Shown: piece after piece, positions 47,095 to 59,956 of the stretch
Position numbering within the stretch: position 1 is the first letter of the stretch
Layout of the letters: the number at the start of each line of letters is the position of its first letter
Made by a program: the position numbers and the translations under genes
Origin: Pseudo-nitzschia pungens
Lineage: Eukaryota; Bacillariophyta; Bacillariophyceae; Bacillariales; Bacillariaceae
DNA: 64,000 nucleotides
Assembly (NCBI GenBank): GCA_037355855.1
Contig: CM074766.1
Span: 3,906,001 to 3,970,000, forward strand
Direction of reading: 5' to 3'
The notes under the pieces: generated by a model
Databases searched by the model: none
What the model was told of the DNA's origin: nothing
What the model saw: the letters and a program-made list of their open reading frames with translations, nothing else

Positions 47095-48731
47095 CTTTTG
47101 TTGAATATTCATTCTTTTTCCCTTCACCTTGTTTCTGGTAACCTTACGGTATCGCCGTAACCTAACTCTACGGTACATTTGGATGGAGCACCTCGGAATT
47201 GGATTGTGACCTACCGTACTAGTATTAACATACTAAGGCTTACTTCTACTATTTTTTACTGTAATGCTCTCGAAATGGGTCTCTGCTCCCTTAGTACTAG
47301 TAGTAGCATTAGTAGTTCTTCTACAATACCTGTCACTCTTACCATACTCTACTAGGAGCGCCTACGTACGTACCATTGGGTTCCCAAGATACCCGAACGC
47401 TAAACACTTTCCCCACCCCAGTATCCATAAGTTACCTTAACATTACCGTACAACTCGTATTGTTGTTCTTTTCAAAGGTGGATGTCGCGTCGCCATCCCC
47501 ATCGTCCAGCAAAAATTCACGGAAAGTGTGTAAACAGTAAACAAGAAACACTACTAGTAACTTACTTCGTACGAGTACTTCGTACACAGCAATATTCGAC
47601 TCTGATTGTCGGTTGGAAGGGAAAGTGTCCAAACCACATACAATGTACGATATCCACGAATATGAACATTGAACATAGACCTGTCACAAAAAGAAACATC
47701 TGAAACCAAAGATGGCCCTGAACCTTGTCTGTCACTGTCGCCTCCTCTTCCCACCTTCGGCATAAGTGCTTCTCGAAGCACTTATGCCTGAGAGGGATGC
47801 AAAGTGTCACTGTGTTTTGGATTTTCGCGATGACCCACGCGCACGGTCCGCGGATGCGCATGGTTCCAACCAAAGCCCAATACCAAAAATTCGGGACGCA
47901 CCAATTGTTGTGTCACATCCTCATCACACCAAAATATCTCTCGGAATCCCTCACGACCAAATTTGGGACCAGAGCGTGAGAGTATCATTCCGGAACGGCA
48001 ACCGGGAACCTGTGACCGTGTGGTGAAGCAAAAGTATCACAACCAATTGTCGTCCGCCTCACAATCGCGGCGGGCAGCAGATATTGTGTTTTGCAGAATT
48101 TTCTCTCGCAATGTACGGAAATCTACGGAAATCTACGGCTTGTGCCGTAGAGGTGCCCTCGCCCTCGCCGTCGTCGTTGTGTCACTGCAAAACGACCACC
48201 CCCGGCGCTGGACGATAATACCTGCACTTGACATTCGCCGATGGACAAAAAGCAATAGCTCTGGACTCGGCACGTTTGTGCTCTACGATGAGAGCCTTTG
48301 TAGCATCTGCTGAAAACAAAACAGCATTCGTCCCACGGCGCAAATCTGATGCGATTACTCAGATAAAAGATGAACAAAATCTCGGTCTTGGTGTGGTGTG
48401 CACGGAACGATCACCGGAACAATCCGCGACATTTATCCACAATCTCCAACTCATTGCAAACCAACACAATCTGATTGAAAGGGGAACACACACAAAACAA
48501 CGCATACCATAGAATATCATTGCATAGCACGGCGTCGGCACTGCCTACCAACCAGGATAGATTGACGGATTTGAGTACACTTTTTGGTTCGGTGACACAA
48601 AAACGAAACCAATCGACACGCCAACGAACCAAGGAAGGAAGCAAGAAAAAAGAAACAGCGAATTCTGTGATCGATCCGATCCAATCCGATCCGATCCGAT
48701 CCGATCCGTTCCCACAAGAAACAAATAGGCC
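47095..48731. other. Non-coding spacer
   Basis: Palindromic TAC/GTA words dominate up to 47600. A perfect hairpin with 12-bp arms (gcataagtgctt/aagcacttatgc) lies at 47760-47787. 47700-48350 is of mixed composition with short open frames in all phases and no recognisable product. A GATCC pentamer run (about 48675-48710) precedes the next gene. Confidence 0.45.
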
Positions 48732-51700
48732 ATGGTCCGGATAGCATCATCCCTGGCGCTTCTGCTCGTCGTAACCGCGGCGAGTGTGAATGCTCTGGAA
48801 CAACAAGACCTCTGGAGCAGCATATTTCACCGCAGCAACTACCACCGCAACGCAACTGCGGCCCTCCAACAGGTACGAATCAGTCAAATGCAATCCAATG
48901 CAATCCAATGCAATCAAATTAAATCCACAACAGTGCCGAGCTATTGTCGTCGATGGTTGTATGGATGGATTAGTCATTGGTTTTGGTTCAATGGTGGGGC
49001 AATGCCTTTCACTTACAGTTGCATCCACATTCTTGTTTTGCTTTTCCTATTCTTCTTTGATTGCAATTGCCATTTGCTTTTGCATTCGCTCTCGCTCTCG
49101 ACATCGCATTCTCATTCTCATTCTCATTCTCATACGCACGTTTGTGGCACATCTCTCACACATGCACAACATTAGGTTGCCCACCCCATGGGTTCCTGGA
49201 CGCCGAAGGTCGTTGCCAACCAGAAACAACTCTCTGCGGCCAACTGGGACAGCGGCGTAGACCAGGACTTTGGTGTCGACGAGGAGAGCGAGGACGAATA
49301 CCACGATGAAGATGACGAGGAATACGCTGACGAGGACGACGAAACGACTGATAACGAATCCGTGGATCGGGAACTTGGTGCTCGGGGCAAGCAGAAAAAA
49401 CGCAACGGCACCCCTCCCGGCAAAAAACGCAAAAAGAAACCGCAACCAAAGAAAAAAAGAAACCGACCCGGTAAGCCGTCTGGCAACAAGAAGAAAAAGA
49501 AGAAAGAACGCAAGCGACAACAACAAACGGAACGAGATCAGCCCCCTCCTGTGCGATTTGTCGAAGACGACCACGAACTTCCTGAAGATTTCTATAATTA
49601 CTTCATTGAAATCCAACTCTCGGACGTACCCAATTTCAACTGCGCCGGATTGTTCACAGGAGTTTGGCCCGAGCCGGAAATGAAGGACAATTTCAATCTT
49701 CCCGACAATCCTACCAATGAAACATACGACGAAGCCTTTTTCAACATCTGGCAGGATACTGGCAACCTTCAGAATCTACGAAAGTGCATCGAAGAGGATG
49801 TGATTCCAGCAATTCCGGAAGCTGGGAATTTTTTTCAGGGCACCAACAAAGTAGAGAAGGAAAAGAGGAAAAAGAAAAAGAGAACCTCCCGCGCGAAACC
49901 GGGAAGCAAGAGAAAGAAGAAACGGCAACCAGGTTCCAAACGGAGTAGATCGAAGGATGATCGAATGCTACAATCTAATTCCGTGTCGGAAGACTATGCG
50001 AACGTCACAGGGATCCAAAACGACGGATACCTCCTCCGCAACTCTTTCGACGAAGAGGAATACGATGACGAAGATGAATACGAGTACTACGACGAGGACG
50101 AGGACGAGGACGAGGAAGAGGACGAGGACGAGGACGAGGACGACATATCGCCAGCAATGGCACGTCGCCTGGAATTCGATGACAGTATTTTTCAATATTT
50201 TCTTCTCGATCCCAATCAGGAGGATCTTGTGAGTAGTAGTCGGCACCGTGGTTCTGTCTCAATGGTTTCCTTGCATGTTTTGTGACTCGACACCAAATTT
50301 ATTTTAGTCGCAGAGGCTTCACAGTCATTCTTTTTCTAACTTGGTTTCTTGCTCCGTTGCATTGGTTATACTTGCAATGGTTGGTGGCACGAATCGATGA
50401 CACGGAAATGACGACGATAGCTCAAGTCGTGTTTCATTCAGGAATTGGCAGGTAGAGTCGATTTGAACGTACCAAACTTTCTTGAAGGCAGCATCTGCAG
50501 ACCTCTTGGTAATACTGGGACATTATCTCCGACACCCGCCCCGTCACTTCGTAGCACCCCCCGCAATAACAACCCTCGGACAAGGGCGCCCCGCGAAACT
50601 CCACGAAAAATAGCTCCGACGGCCCCCCCCCCTACCCCTGAACTGACTTCACCCCCAACCAGCTGCGAGCCAACCCCTGGCAGCCCCAGCAGCAATGGGA
50701 AGGGAAGCAAGGGAAAAGGAAGTAAGGGAGAAGCAACGAAGGGAAGCAAGGGAAATGCTGGAAAGGGTTCCAAGGGCAACAGCAAGGGAATGGATAGCGG
50801 ATATTACTATTATGGCGGCTATTATGGCAGCTATTATGGCGACTACTATGGTGAACCCGGGCACACGGGTGTTGCGTCGGCGGCAGGAGCAGCATCGTCG
50901 AAGAGGAAGAAAAAGAGGAAGGAAAAGAATTTGATCGAGCAAGCATTGCCCAAACCGACACTAGATGCTGATTTTTTCATTTGCGTAAGTGCCAAATCCA
51001 TAACTCGAAAGGAACTTGAAAACAAACGAACGAGCTTCCGTTATCCGCGTTGCCACTTTGAACTTGTTTCTGTTCGAAAGGAATGAATTCCGCCGCTAAC
51101 ATCCTTCTTTGCGTGTTGCATTGCATTGATCTCTTTTAACAATCTCATTGCGTGACATCCCTCGTTGCACGTTTCTTGCCGTCGTTGAAACAATTTGGTT
51201 CACAGCAAGCGTACCGATTGAATTGCAACCTCAGAGCCACGATCAGTCCAACCTCGTTTCCCTCTGCATTTCCATCCGTCCAACCCTCAGATGTGCCGTC
51301 GGCTTCACCCTCGGCCCTTCCGTCGACGTCACCCTCGACGAGTCCGTCGGCCTCCCCGTCGGCAAGTCCCTCTGCCTCGCCCTCAGCGAGTCCCTCTGCT
51401 TCACCCTCGACATCCCCATCGACAAGTCCCTCTGCCTCGCCCTCGGCGAGTCCCTCCGCTTCGCCGTCGGTGTCCCCGTCGACGAGTCCCTCGGCCTCGC
51501 CGTCCGCTTCGCCCTCTGCAAGTCCCTCCGCCTCGCCCTCTGCGAGTCCCTCGGTAAGTCCCTCGTCATCGCCGTCCTCAAGCCCCTCTGCCTCACCGTC
51601 GGCAAGTCCCTCGGCCTCGCCCTCTGCGAGTCCGTCGGCAAGCCCGTCCGCCTCACCGTCGGCGAGTCCCTCGTCATCGCCGTCGGCGAGTCCCTCTGCC

Positions 51701-52930
51701 TCACCGTCGGCAAGTCCCTCGGCCTCGCCCTCTGCGAGTCCGTCGGCAAGTCCGTCCGCCTCGCCCTCGGCAAGTCCCTCTGCCTCGCCCTCAGCAAGTC
51801 CATCCGCATCACCCTCGGCTTCACCATCTGACGTTCCGTCCGATCTTCCTTCTCTCTCTCCTACTGGAAAGGGCTGCAAAAGTTCTGGTTATGGCAAGGG
51901 CAAAGGCAAAGGCAGCAAGAAGTGCGACAAGAGCGACAAGAGCTACAAGAGCGACGTCACCAAGTACGACAAGAGCGATGGCAAGGGCAAGGGCAGCAAG
52001 AAAAGCGACAAAAGCACTAGCAGCAACGACAACGACAACGACAACGACATTGACAACAACAACGATAACAACAACGATAACAACAACGATAACAACAATG
52101 ACGAGAGCAAGGGCAAGGGAAGCAAGAGCAAGGGCAAGGGCAGCAAATCTTCTTCATACACGAGAACGGACGATTCCGAAAGCGACAAGAAGCGTTTACT
52201 TACTTCCATTCCAACGCCTTCTCCATCCCTGTCTGTCACTCCACCCGAATCTCCCGGTCCTTCCTCCTCAATTGCCGACAAAAACACCGGCACCGACGAC
52301 GAGGGAGCGGAGGGCGATGAGGAAGACGAAGACGAAGACGATGCCCTTGCCAGGACGGACTTCGTAGGAGAAAAGAACAAGAACAAGAACAAGGAAACCA
52401 ACGGCGGAAAGCGCAAGCGCAAGAACGACGACGACGACGGCGACGAGCCAACCGGAAGAAAACGGGACAACAAAGAAAACGGAAAAAAGAAGGATCGATC
52501 CCAGAACCAAAAGCGGGTCGGAAAGAGAAAGAACAATAACGACGACGACGACGAAAAGAAGAAAAAGAAGGAACCGTCGGAGGACAGATCGAAGGACGAA
52601 AGGAAGAACGGAGGATCCAATCGAAAGCGTGATCGCACCGGAAAAGACAAGGACAAGGACAAGAAGAAGAAGAAGAACAAGGACACGTCCACGCCGCGTA
52701 AGGAACGGAAAAGCAGCAAGAACAGCAACAGCAGTGGTCAAAAGACGAAGAGAGCGAGCAGCCGAAGAAACAAGCGCAAGCCGTCGTCGAAACGAAGGGC
52801 TCGACCGGGAAGTCGAACCCTGAACGATTGGAACAGAAACGACAGCGACAGCGACTACGACTACGACTCGTTGTCAACGTTCATTTCCATGCTCGAAGAA
52901 AAGGTCATCAGGGGGTGGAACCACGCATGA
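48732..52930 (+). CDS. Secreted Lys/Tyr/Ser-Pro-rich protein, candidate silica-matrix (silaffin/cingulin-like) protein
   Basis: Model: exons 48732-48872, 49176-50228, 50442-50984, 51206-52930, all introns phase 0; 1153 residues. It starts with a clear signal peptide (MVRIASSLALLLVVTAASVNA). Residues 48-400 alternate acidic runs with dense Lys/Arg clusters (GKKRKKKPQPKKKRN). Exon 3 has KGSKGKGSKG repeats then a tyrosine-rich block (SGYYYYGGYYGSYYGDYYG). Exon 4 has about 200 residues of SPSA repeats, then KGKGKGSKKCDKSDKS, Asn/Asp runs, and a long Lys/Arg/Ser tail. R-x-L tripeptides occur (RML, RRL, RTL), a processing motif known from silaffin precursors. Short Cys segments (NFNCAG, GSICRP, YRLNCN) lie near exon ends. 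A signal peptide with Lys/Ser clusters plus a Tyr-rich block is the composition of diatom silica-associated proteins; no sequence homology is claimed, so function is inferred. Confidence 0.75.
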
Positions 52931-54673
52931 ACGGATCGAAATCCAAATAATAATAATAATAATAATTTGTGTTGACAACTGCGAAACGGTTCTGCCGGGA
53001 TCCGATCGACTCGAACGCACGACGCAATCCAACCCATTGTTCCAATTTAAATGTACCACGGGCCATTGCAAATGTAACTAATATAGTATTTTGTCAGATA
53101 TTTACTGAAATATTACTAATATAATATTTTTTATTGATATTAAACATACTACACGTAGTAAATTTTTTTTTTTTTTATTATGATCAATGCATTATGAGTA
53201 AGATAATACGAAGTACTACTACAGAATTCTTATCAGCTGTCCCCCGGTTCTACGTCCCCGACTACTAATTTCTACTGAAACCCGGGGACAGCTGATAGGA
53301 ATTCTGTAGTATTATTTTGTCACTTATCCAAATACTACTAGTACTAGCTAGTAGAGTGATCGAAAACTCGTCGTACCGGTACGTGCGTGATTAACCGAAC
53401 CATACCGTAATTACTTCGATTCGCATCAAAAGAAGAGAAACAGGAAGACCCCCACCAATACGCAAACATACATAACACTGCGTGGTATTATAATAATAAT
53501 AATAAGAGATTATTATAAGAGATTATTCCGCTTACGCCGGTGTACTCGTATGTTGTTTCGCGGTATTTTTTGTCGCAGTGATTTCTTTTTTACTATTGTG
53601 ATTGTTATTCTCAGCAAGCTGTGACGTCACTGTTTGCTGCGTCCTCGAAATGGAATGGAATGTCATGGCATGGCATGGCATGGCATGGTAGGGCATGTTT
53701 CATTGGGACGGTGATCCGTGGTGAGAGTACTTCTACGAGTAAATACAAGTAGCACCAGGCAGACATTTTACTACTTCTCGCGTACTAAGACTACCGTATT
53801 ATTATGATGATGATGATGATGATGTCATTATTAGTATGTTCGATACCGGTACGGTACTGCCTACCGCACGTGAGGGGGGGGGAAGAAACAAACAACAAGA
53901 ATCACAAAACTACGAAGCGCAAGCACAAAAAGTGTCGCACAGCGACCACCAGTTTCGATTGCGGGGGGCCTATCGAATGAAAGAAGGAGCATGGGTCGAT
54001 GGAGAGTAAATAATAATAATAATACTACACCCTAGCAATAGTTGCGCGTCATCGGGCTTTTTAAAAATGATCGAACGCGCCTAAGCTAAAAAAATACTTC
54101 GTAGTAGAACTTTCCTACATGCACCTACCAATCATCCACACAAATCAACATTACAGTAATCTTATTTCCTACCGGTAATAATCTTACTGCAGAAGAAACA
54201 AAATACGCGAGTAACTGTACCCGTACCGGTAAACCTTACTCCTAGTGGCAGAATACCGTACTTCGTAGTAATTTTTTGATCCGAACGCAGAACATTCCTC
54301 TGTTCCTTTACGGTAAGTTAAGGACGACTCGTAAAGAGTAATCTTTTTTTTAAAAAAGAGAACAGTAAGGTTAACCTTGTGAAATCCTTTTTTTTTTTTT
54401 TTTTTTTTTTTTGATTGAGATTTTGATTGATTGATTGATTGATTCATTCCACTGGATGGAAAACAACGGTACAATACCTGTACACCCAGCGTAATTACGT
54501 ATGTACTACTGTGCACGTAGTACTTAACGATACAATACGGTAAACCTTACCTGGTAATTACTAATTACAGTGATACGATTTCGTAGCTTTTTCTTTTTGT
54601 CTTTTCTTTCGAAACTGGGAACAATCCTCGAAATTGACAACAACGATTAAGGGACCAAGAGTGTGCGCAACGG

Positions 54674-54704
<31 letters not shown>

Positions 54705-54938
54705 AAATAACAACGACACATCGATGATAAAAAGAATTATAATCATAATGTTATAGTAACAACAATCCAATCATTGTTGTTATTATTATTATTATTATTG
54801 TTTCATCCAATTAACTCAAATCGATCGAGCATCCATCCAACGAAATCCATTGATTGTTGATTGATCGATCGATCGATCGATCGATTGATTGAGATTGACT
54901 GCTTGGCATTCCCAGGCGTTGCTTGGCGTGGCGCAGCG
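52931..54938. other. Non-coding spacer with a 91-bp MITE-like element
   Basis: The element at 53219-53309 is described separately. Other content: GGCAT pentamers (about 53660-53690), a GAT run (53804-53824), a 25-T tract at 54388-54412, 'attgattgattg' runs (54420-54447 and 54853-54895), and clustered TACCGGTA/GTAAGG words at 54130-54560. No gene recognised. Confidence 0.5.
53219..53309. mobile_element. 91-bp palindromic MITE-like element, copy A
   Basis: It starts ctacagaattcttatcagct and ends with the inverse (agctgataggaattctgtag), flanked on both sides by TA (53217-53218 and 53310-53311). The roughly 30-bp arms enclose a short unpaired centre (tacgtccccgactactaatt). An almost identical copy lies at 62672-62762. 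TA flanks and CTAC ends fit a non-autonomous Tc1/mariner-type element. Confidence 0.75.
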
Positions 54939-55800
54939 ATGGTGGTGCACCGCCCTGTTCCTCCGGTAACGAATTCCAATGGCATTGGCATTGGCATTGG
55001 AATTGGAATTGGAATTGGAATTGGAATTGTTCGATCGCTACGACTACTACTGCTGCTGCTACTACTACTACTACTAAACCTGTCTGGGTCCGGGTGGTTG
55101 GTCCTCGGCAGCGGAATGCCGGCCGTTGCCGAGGCGCGCCCCGAATCTTCATCATCATCATCATCATCATCGACATCATCATCCTCATCATCATCGACAT
55201 CATCATCGATTCGCTGGTTAGAAGAACAAATCGACAACAATGATGATTATCATGGCAATGGCAATGGCAATGGCAACGGCAACGGCAACGACGATTTGTA
55301 CAAATCGCATTATACGAATACCAATACGAATCCTCCGAATGAGTATGACGACGAGGATTATGATTATTCCCGGGGAACCATCCGCGCCTCGAGCTGTCGA
55401 TCTTACGGGATTTCCCTGGACGATCAGTACCAGTACCAGTACCAGTACCAGTACGATGGGTACAAGTATTTGTACGTGGCAAGCGGGAACAATGCCAACG
55501 GCAACAATAACGACAACAATAACAATAACAATAACAATAACAATAACAATAACGACAACAATAACAACGCAGAGGGACAACAGGCGACAAAGCGAATGCC
55601 CACGGTGATTGGACAAGAATCCGTTTTGTATTTCGATTACTTTCTTCCCACCACGAATGGCGGCGACGAGAGCAACAGCAACAGCAACAGCAACAACAAC
55701 AAGAGCAACAACAACATGGACAACGAGGGAGAGGACAGAGGCAACAACGATCGTCGCCGAAGGTTAGAAGATCAAAATAATCGCAACTCCAACAACAACA

Positions 55801-55832
<32 letters not shown>

Positions 55833-56322
55833 CACTACCGCGGAAACGCGCTGCTGGCGAGGGACTGGCTGGTGGCCCATTCGTCCGGTGCCTTTTCGAG
55901 CGGGTGCGTACCGATCCGTGATCCCCTCGCCGTCTTTGCCGATTTCGTGCCCTCGATGGAACCGGAAGCAAAGCAACGCCAAACCCGCAACGATTCTTCT
56001 TCTTCTTCTTCATATAACAACAACAATAATAATGATGACTTGTATTTCGGAATCGTGTGCGCTTCCGGGAACAATGGGATGAACAACAACAACCACAACC
56101 ACAACAACAACGAGAGCAACGACGACAACTCGGCGGCGAATGCGGCCGGCAACACCCCGAGCCCGGTCCTGGAAATGGGGGTCTTTCTGGATGCGGACTG
56201 CCGTGCGTATCTCCCCGCACTGTCCTACGTGCTCAACGAAAAGGTGTTGTCCGACTGGACGACCGGTGTGACCGTGACGGGGCGGGCCTCGCGCAACGAC
56301 GACAGCAGTGATGACAATGACG

Positions 56323-56353
<31 letters not shown>

Positions 56354-57734
56354 TGACGATGACGACGATGCGAATCGTCCCGACGACTATTACGGTTACG
56401 ATTACCATTACAACTACAACTACAACTACAACTACTACAACGGCTACTACGATTACGACGCCGACGACGCCAAGCGCCTGAGCGCCTACCGGACTCTCGT
56501 GAATCGGCTCAACTACTACCACAACCGCGAAACGATCGATTGCAGTAGTAGCAGCAGCAGCAGCAGCAGCAGTGCCAGCAGTGCCAGCAATGCGAACATT
56601 GTCTGCTCCGGGATACTGTTCCCGGCCATCGATCTCAACACCTGCTCGCCGCTGAGATCGGAACTGCGCAATGGCGGTAACGAAAACCAAAACGATAACG
56701 ATAACGGTGACGGCGGCGACGACGACAACGGGAACACCTACCTGGACCGAACCACGTTTGCGGACTGGTATCGGTATCGGTATTATTCGCAGTACGGTGA
56801 CAATGACGACGATCACGACGACGACGGGCAATCCAGAGACGACTATGGCTACGATTACGATTACGATTACGATTACGACTATGACTATGACTACGATTAC
56901 ATCAACGACGATGCGGTGCCCGACAACGCGCAAAACTCCGTACAGCGAGACGAAACCGATTCGTGCTACCTGCTCTCCAGCGATGTGCTCGAGAACTACA
57001 TCGAGAGCAGCAGCAGCAGCAGGAGGAGGAGGAGCGGATCCGACGATGCCATTGCAAACAACAACAAGAACAACAACAACAACAACAACAACGACAATGA
57101 CAACGATGACAACCACGACGAGGAAGACGCAAAAGACAGCTACCGAGCGTTCTGCTACGGGCTCCTGATGGTGGAATCGGGAGGGTGCATCGGCACCGGC
57201 TTTGGCAGCAACTCTTCCGCGCTGGAGGAGGAACTCTGGGTCGTCTACGGGGTCCGCACCCGCAACAGCCATTCCGCTTTGTGGTGGTGGTGGTGGAAGA
57301 TCACGGGCAGCAAGGGCAACCACGGTTACGGCGACGGCAACAGCAACGGCGACGGCGCGTGGGCAGTGGCGGCTTGGTTCGCGGTGGGCATTGTTGCGGC
57401 CGCGATCGCGATCGGAGTCTCTCGGATGTGCCGGCAACGAATGCGAACAAGGCGTGTTTGTCGTCCTCCAACAGGCGAAACTCGCGAGCGGGGCCGGAAC
57501 CGGAAACAACACTTCCGGAGCGACAACGACAAGAGCAAAAGCAACGGCAAAGGCGGCGACTACCGGTGCGACGGTTGCGATTATGCGAGCAGCGGCCGAC
57601 AGCGAATGGCTCCGCTCCTCGATGGAGAGGAGACGGGCACGGACACGGGTACGGACACAAACACAAGCACTGGCAATCGCAATCACCGAGTTAGTGCGAG
57701 TGCGAGTGTGAGTGTGACGGTGGCCTCCTGTTGA
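54939..57734 (+). CDS. Asn/Asp/Tyr-rich single-pass membrane protein of unknown function
   Basis: Single frame of 931 residues from ATG 54939; the frame is open further upstream but has only a TTG there. After an Ile/Gly run comes a long Leu stretch ending at PAVAEA, a signal peptide or anchor. The body alternates low-complexity runs (Ser, Asn, Asp/Asn, and Tyr dipeptides such as QYQYQYQY and DYDYDYDY) with conserved-looking islands: VIGQESVLYFDYFLP, SSGCVPIRDPLAVFADF, LYFGIVCASGN, LEMGVFLDADCRAYLPAL, NIVCSGILFPAIDLNTCSPL and YRAFCYGLLMVESGG. A membrane helix follows at about residues 807-830 (WAVAAWFAVGIVAAAIAIGV) and then a basic tail. The islands carry paired Cys residues, suggesting a folded extracellular domain interrupted by repeat-derived inserts. 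No family recognised. Confidence 0.75.
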
Positions 57735-59956
57735 GGAGACAACAACAAGACAAGAACCACAAGACCAGAACTACAACCACAAGAACCACACCCAAAACAA
57801 GGACGATCCATGCTCATGGTCTTTCATCCCGTGCGGAAAAAAATTCCAATCTGTGGCCTCGATACCGGTAGGGGAAGAACGTGTTCCTGCTGCCGGAAAC
57901 GCCCTTGCTAGAACCGGCAGCATGCTTTGGATACGGTAATTAATTACGGTTGATACAGGAGAAAACATCGTGCTCGTCGTTCTCTCTGGTGCGGTTGTTT
58001 TGGGGAGTGCCCGTACCGGTACGTACCGTATACCAGAACATGCCTACCGTACCAGTACCATTACCAGTACCAGTACCGTGTCAGTGCGTTGGATGGATTC
58101 CTCCGAGGGAATGCGATGCGGTAGACCGCCGCTAGGCACACGCCGCGACAACAACTAATCTTACTTCTGCAAGTACCGTATGCGGTAAGGTACCGGTAAA
58201 TACCACAACGCACCAGTTTCGAAATTCGATACCGGTAAATACCACAACGCACCAGTTTCGAAATTCGATTTCTTACTTTGTTCGTTTTGTTGAGAGAGAA
58301 AAGTTCGGAACTTGCTCGACGGAATTACGTACTGATGCTGATGCTGATGCTGATACTAGTAATTAGTAACAGTAAGTTACCTGTAAAGCCTTGCGTCTTC
58401 CCAAAACCTTGCGCGCCTCAGCACGAAAATAAGAACACCCCACCCACTTTTTGTGATTGGAGGAAGACTTTTTCCTTCTTCTTCTTCTTCCGAGAAACAC
58501 TCCCGGCACCGACGATACCGGGTAAGTCTACGAGTAAGTTACACACTAGTACTCGTACCGGTACCCGTAGATGGATGGATGGGTACTGGTAAGGTTACCG
58601 GTAGTTAATTAGATAGATGATGGTGATCGTCATCGTCCGAATTTTGGAAGATTTTTCCGACACTTTCGTGTCAACAAGATTCCGGTGCTTGGCAAACGGC
58701 CTACCGGTATGCATTCAGCCTAGCACGGATTTTTTTGGTCGAGGGGCTGCGGTTGTTGAATATGGATCGCTTTTGGCCTTACGTACTACAGTACAGTTCG
58801 AACCACTTGGTCGCGCATGAAACCGAAAGCATGTCAATGAAGAATGAACAGCCTCGTCTCTCGTTTCGAAGTAATTACAATACGGTGCGTAAGATTACCG
58901 TGCCCTAGTTTTGTAACGAGTAGACTAAGGTTACCGGTAGATGCGGTATGAAAAAAAAAGGACGAATAACTTACTTCGTAACTTAAGATACCGGTAAGAT
59001 TGTTACAGTTTGTTGACAAGGTACTACGGATCGCCTAACAATTGAAATAAAAGTTTTTTTACCGGACGTGTACCAAAAAAAAAGAACCAATAAAGAGATC
59101 ACTGAAAACCCTCAGACCGTCATCATTTTCATGTATTGACAGACTCAGAGGGGGGTCTGAGGGTTTTCAGTGATCTCTTTATTGGTTCTTTTTTTTTGGT
59201 ACACGTCCGGTAAAAAAACTTTTATTTCAATTGTTAGGCGATCCGTAGTATTGCGTAGTAACCTTACGGTAACCTTACTCGTATTGACTATTCATACATT
59301 GAACATCCTACGTATTACGTAACGACCACATTTTTGCTAAAAAATAGTTTACGTACTAGAAGTACTACTATGTACACATAAATGAGTACAGGTAGTATTG
59401 TTTGGGTGAGGAACTTTTTTGACTAATTACCGGTAAGTTACTAAAGAAACGCTATGGAGACGAGCCAAAAAAAAAAATCCTAACACCATAGGAAGAGTGG
59501 TCGTGCTGCTGATGTTCATCAGCCCACTATTTTCTGGTGCATGGCAACAAACGGCCTTTGCATTCAGCCTAAGAATGGTGCGTACGGTATCTTTGCTTGT
59601 CACCACTGGTGGCCTATACTAGTAGTAGTACTAGTAGTAGTACTAGTAGGAGGAGGTAACAACAATCTTCTTGTTTCTCTTTGGCCTTATGACATCTGGT
59701 GTCAACCCACAAGAAGCTCGTGGTAAACAGATCCGGCAACCATTTTGTGATTATTTTCTGTTTTGTGTTTCCTGCTGCTATTAGAGTGTAGAGTGTCTAG
59801 TATACTAGCGACAATAAAAAGGAGAAGCCAACAGATTTGTCGGTTCGCGGTCCTCCTCACAAATTCAACTCAAAACTCTTTCAACACAATTCTATTGCTA
59901 CTACTACAGTAGTTTTCTTGTTCGGTGAGAATTTGTGCTCGATCACTAGTAGTACC
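57735..59956. other. Non-coding spacer rich in palindromes
   Basis: It contains a perfect 39-bp tandem duplication (58191-58229 and 58230-58268), 'accagtaccagtaccagtacc'-like runs near 58050-58080, a large perfect palindrome (59022-59250), and many ACCGGTA/GTAAGGTTAC words. The stretch 59540-59740 has open frames without recognisable product. Confidence 0.5.
59024..59248. mobile_element. 225-bp MITE-like palindrome with about 95-bp perfect arms
   Basis: Including the flanking TA, the arms 59022-59118 and 59154-59250 are perfect 97-bp inverted repeats separated by 35 bp. The ends are CTACGGATCGCC...GGCGATCCGTAG, flanked by TA. No coding capacity. Perfect arms of this length imply recent insertion or repair-based homogenisation. 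Ends and flanks match the style of the 91-bp family. Confidence 0.85.

Noticed and set aside
47760..47787. Hairpin as a terminator or small RNA gene
   Set aside because: An isolated 12-bp-arm hairpin in eukaryotic spacer DNA without neighbouring transcription signal; too little to call.
54861..54938. Extended N-terminus for the Asn/Asp-rich protein
   Set aside because: It would start with TTG and encodes only a repeat-derived stretch before the signal-like region.
54811..57686. Long minus-strand and alternate-frame open frames opposite the Asn/Asp-rich gene
   Set aside because: Repeat codons such as AAC/GAC read without stops in several frames; only the plus frame has a signal peptide, membrane helix and Cys islands.
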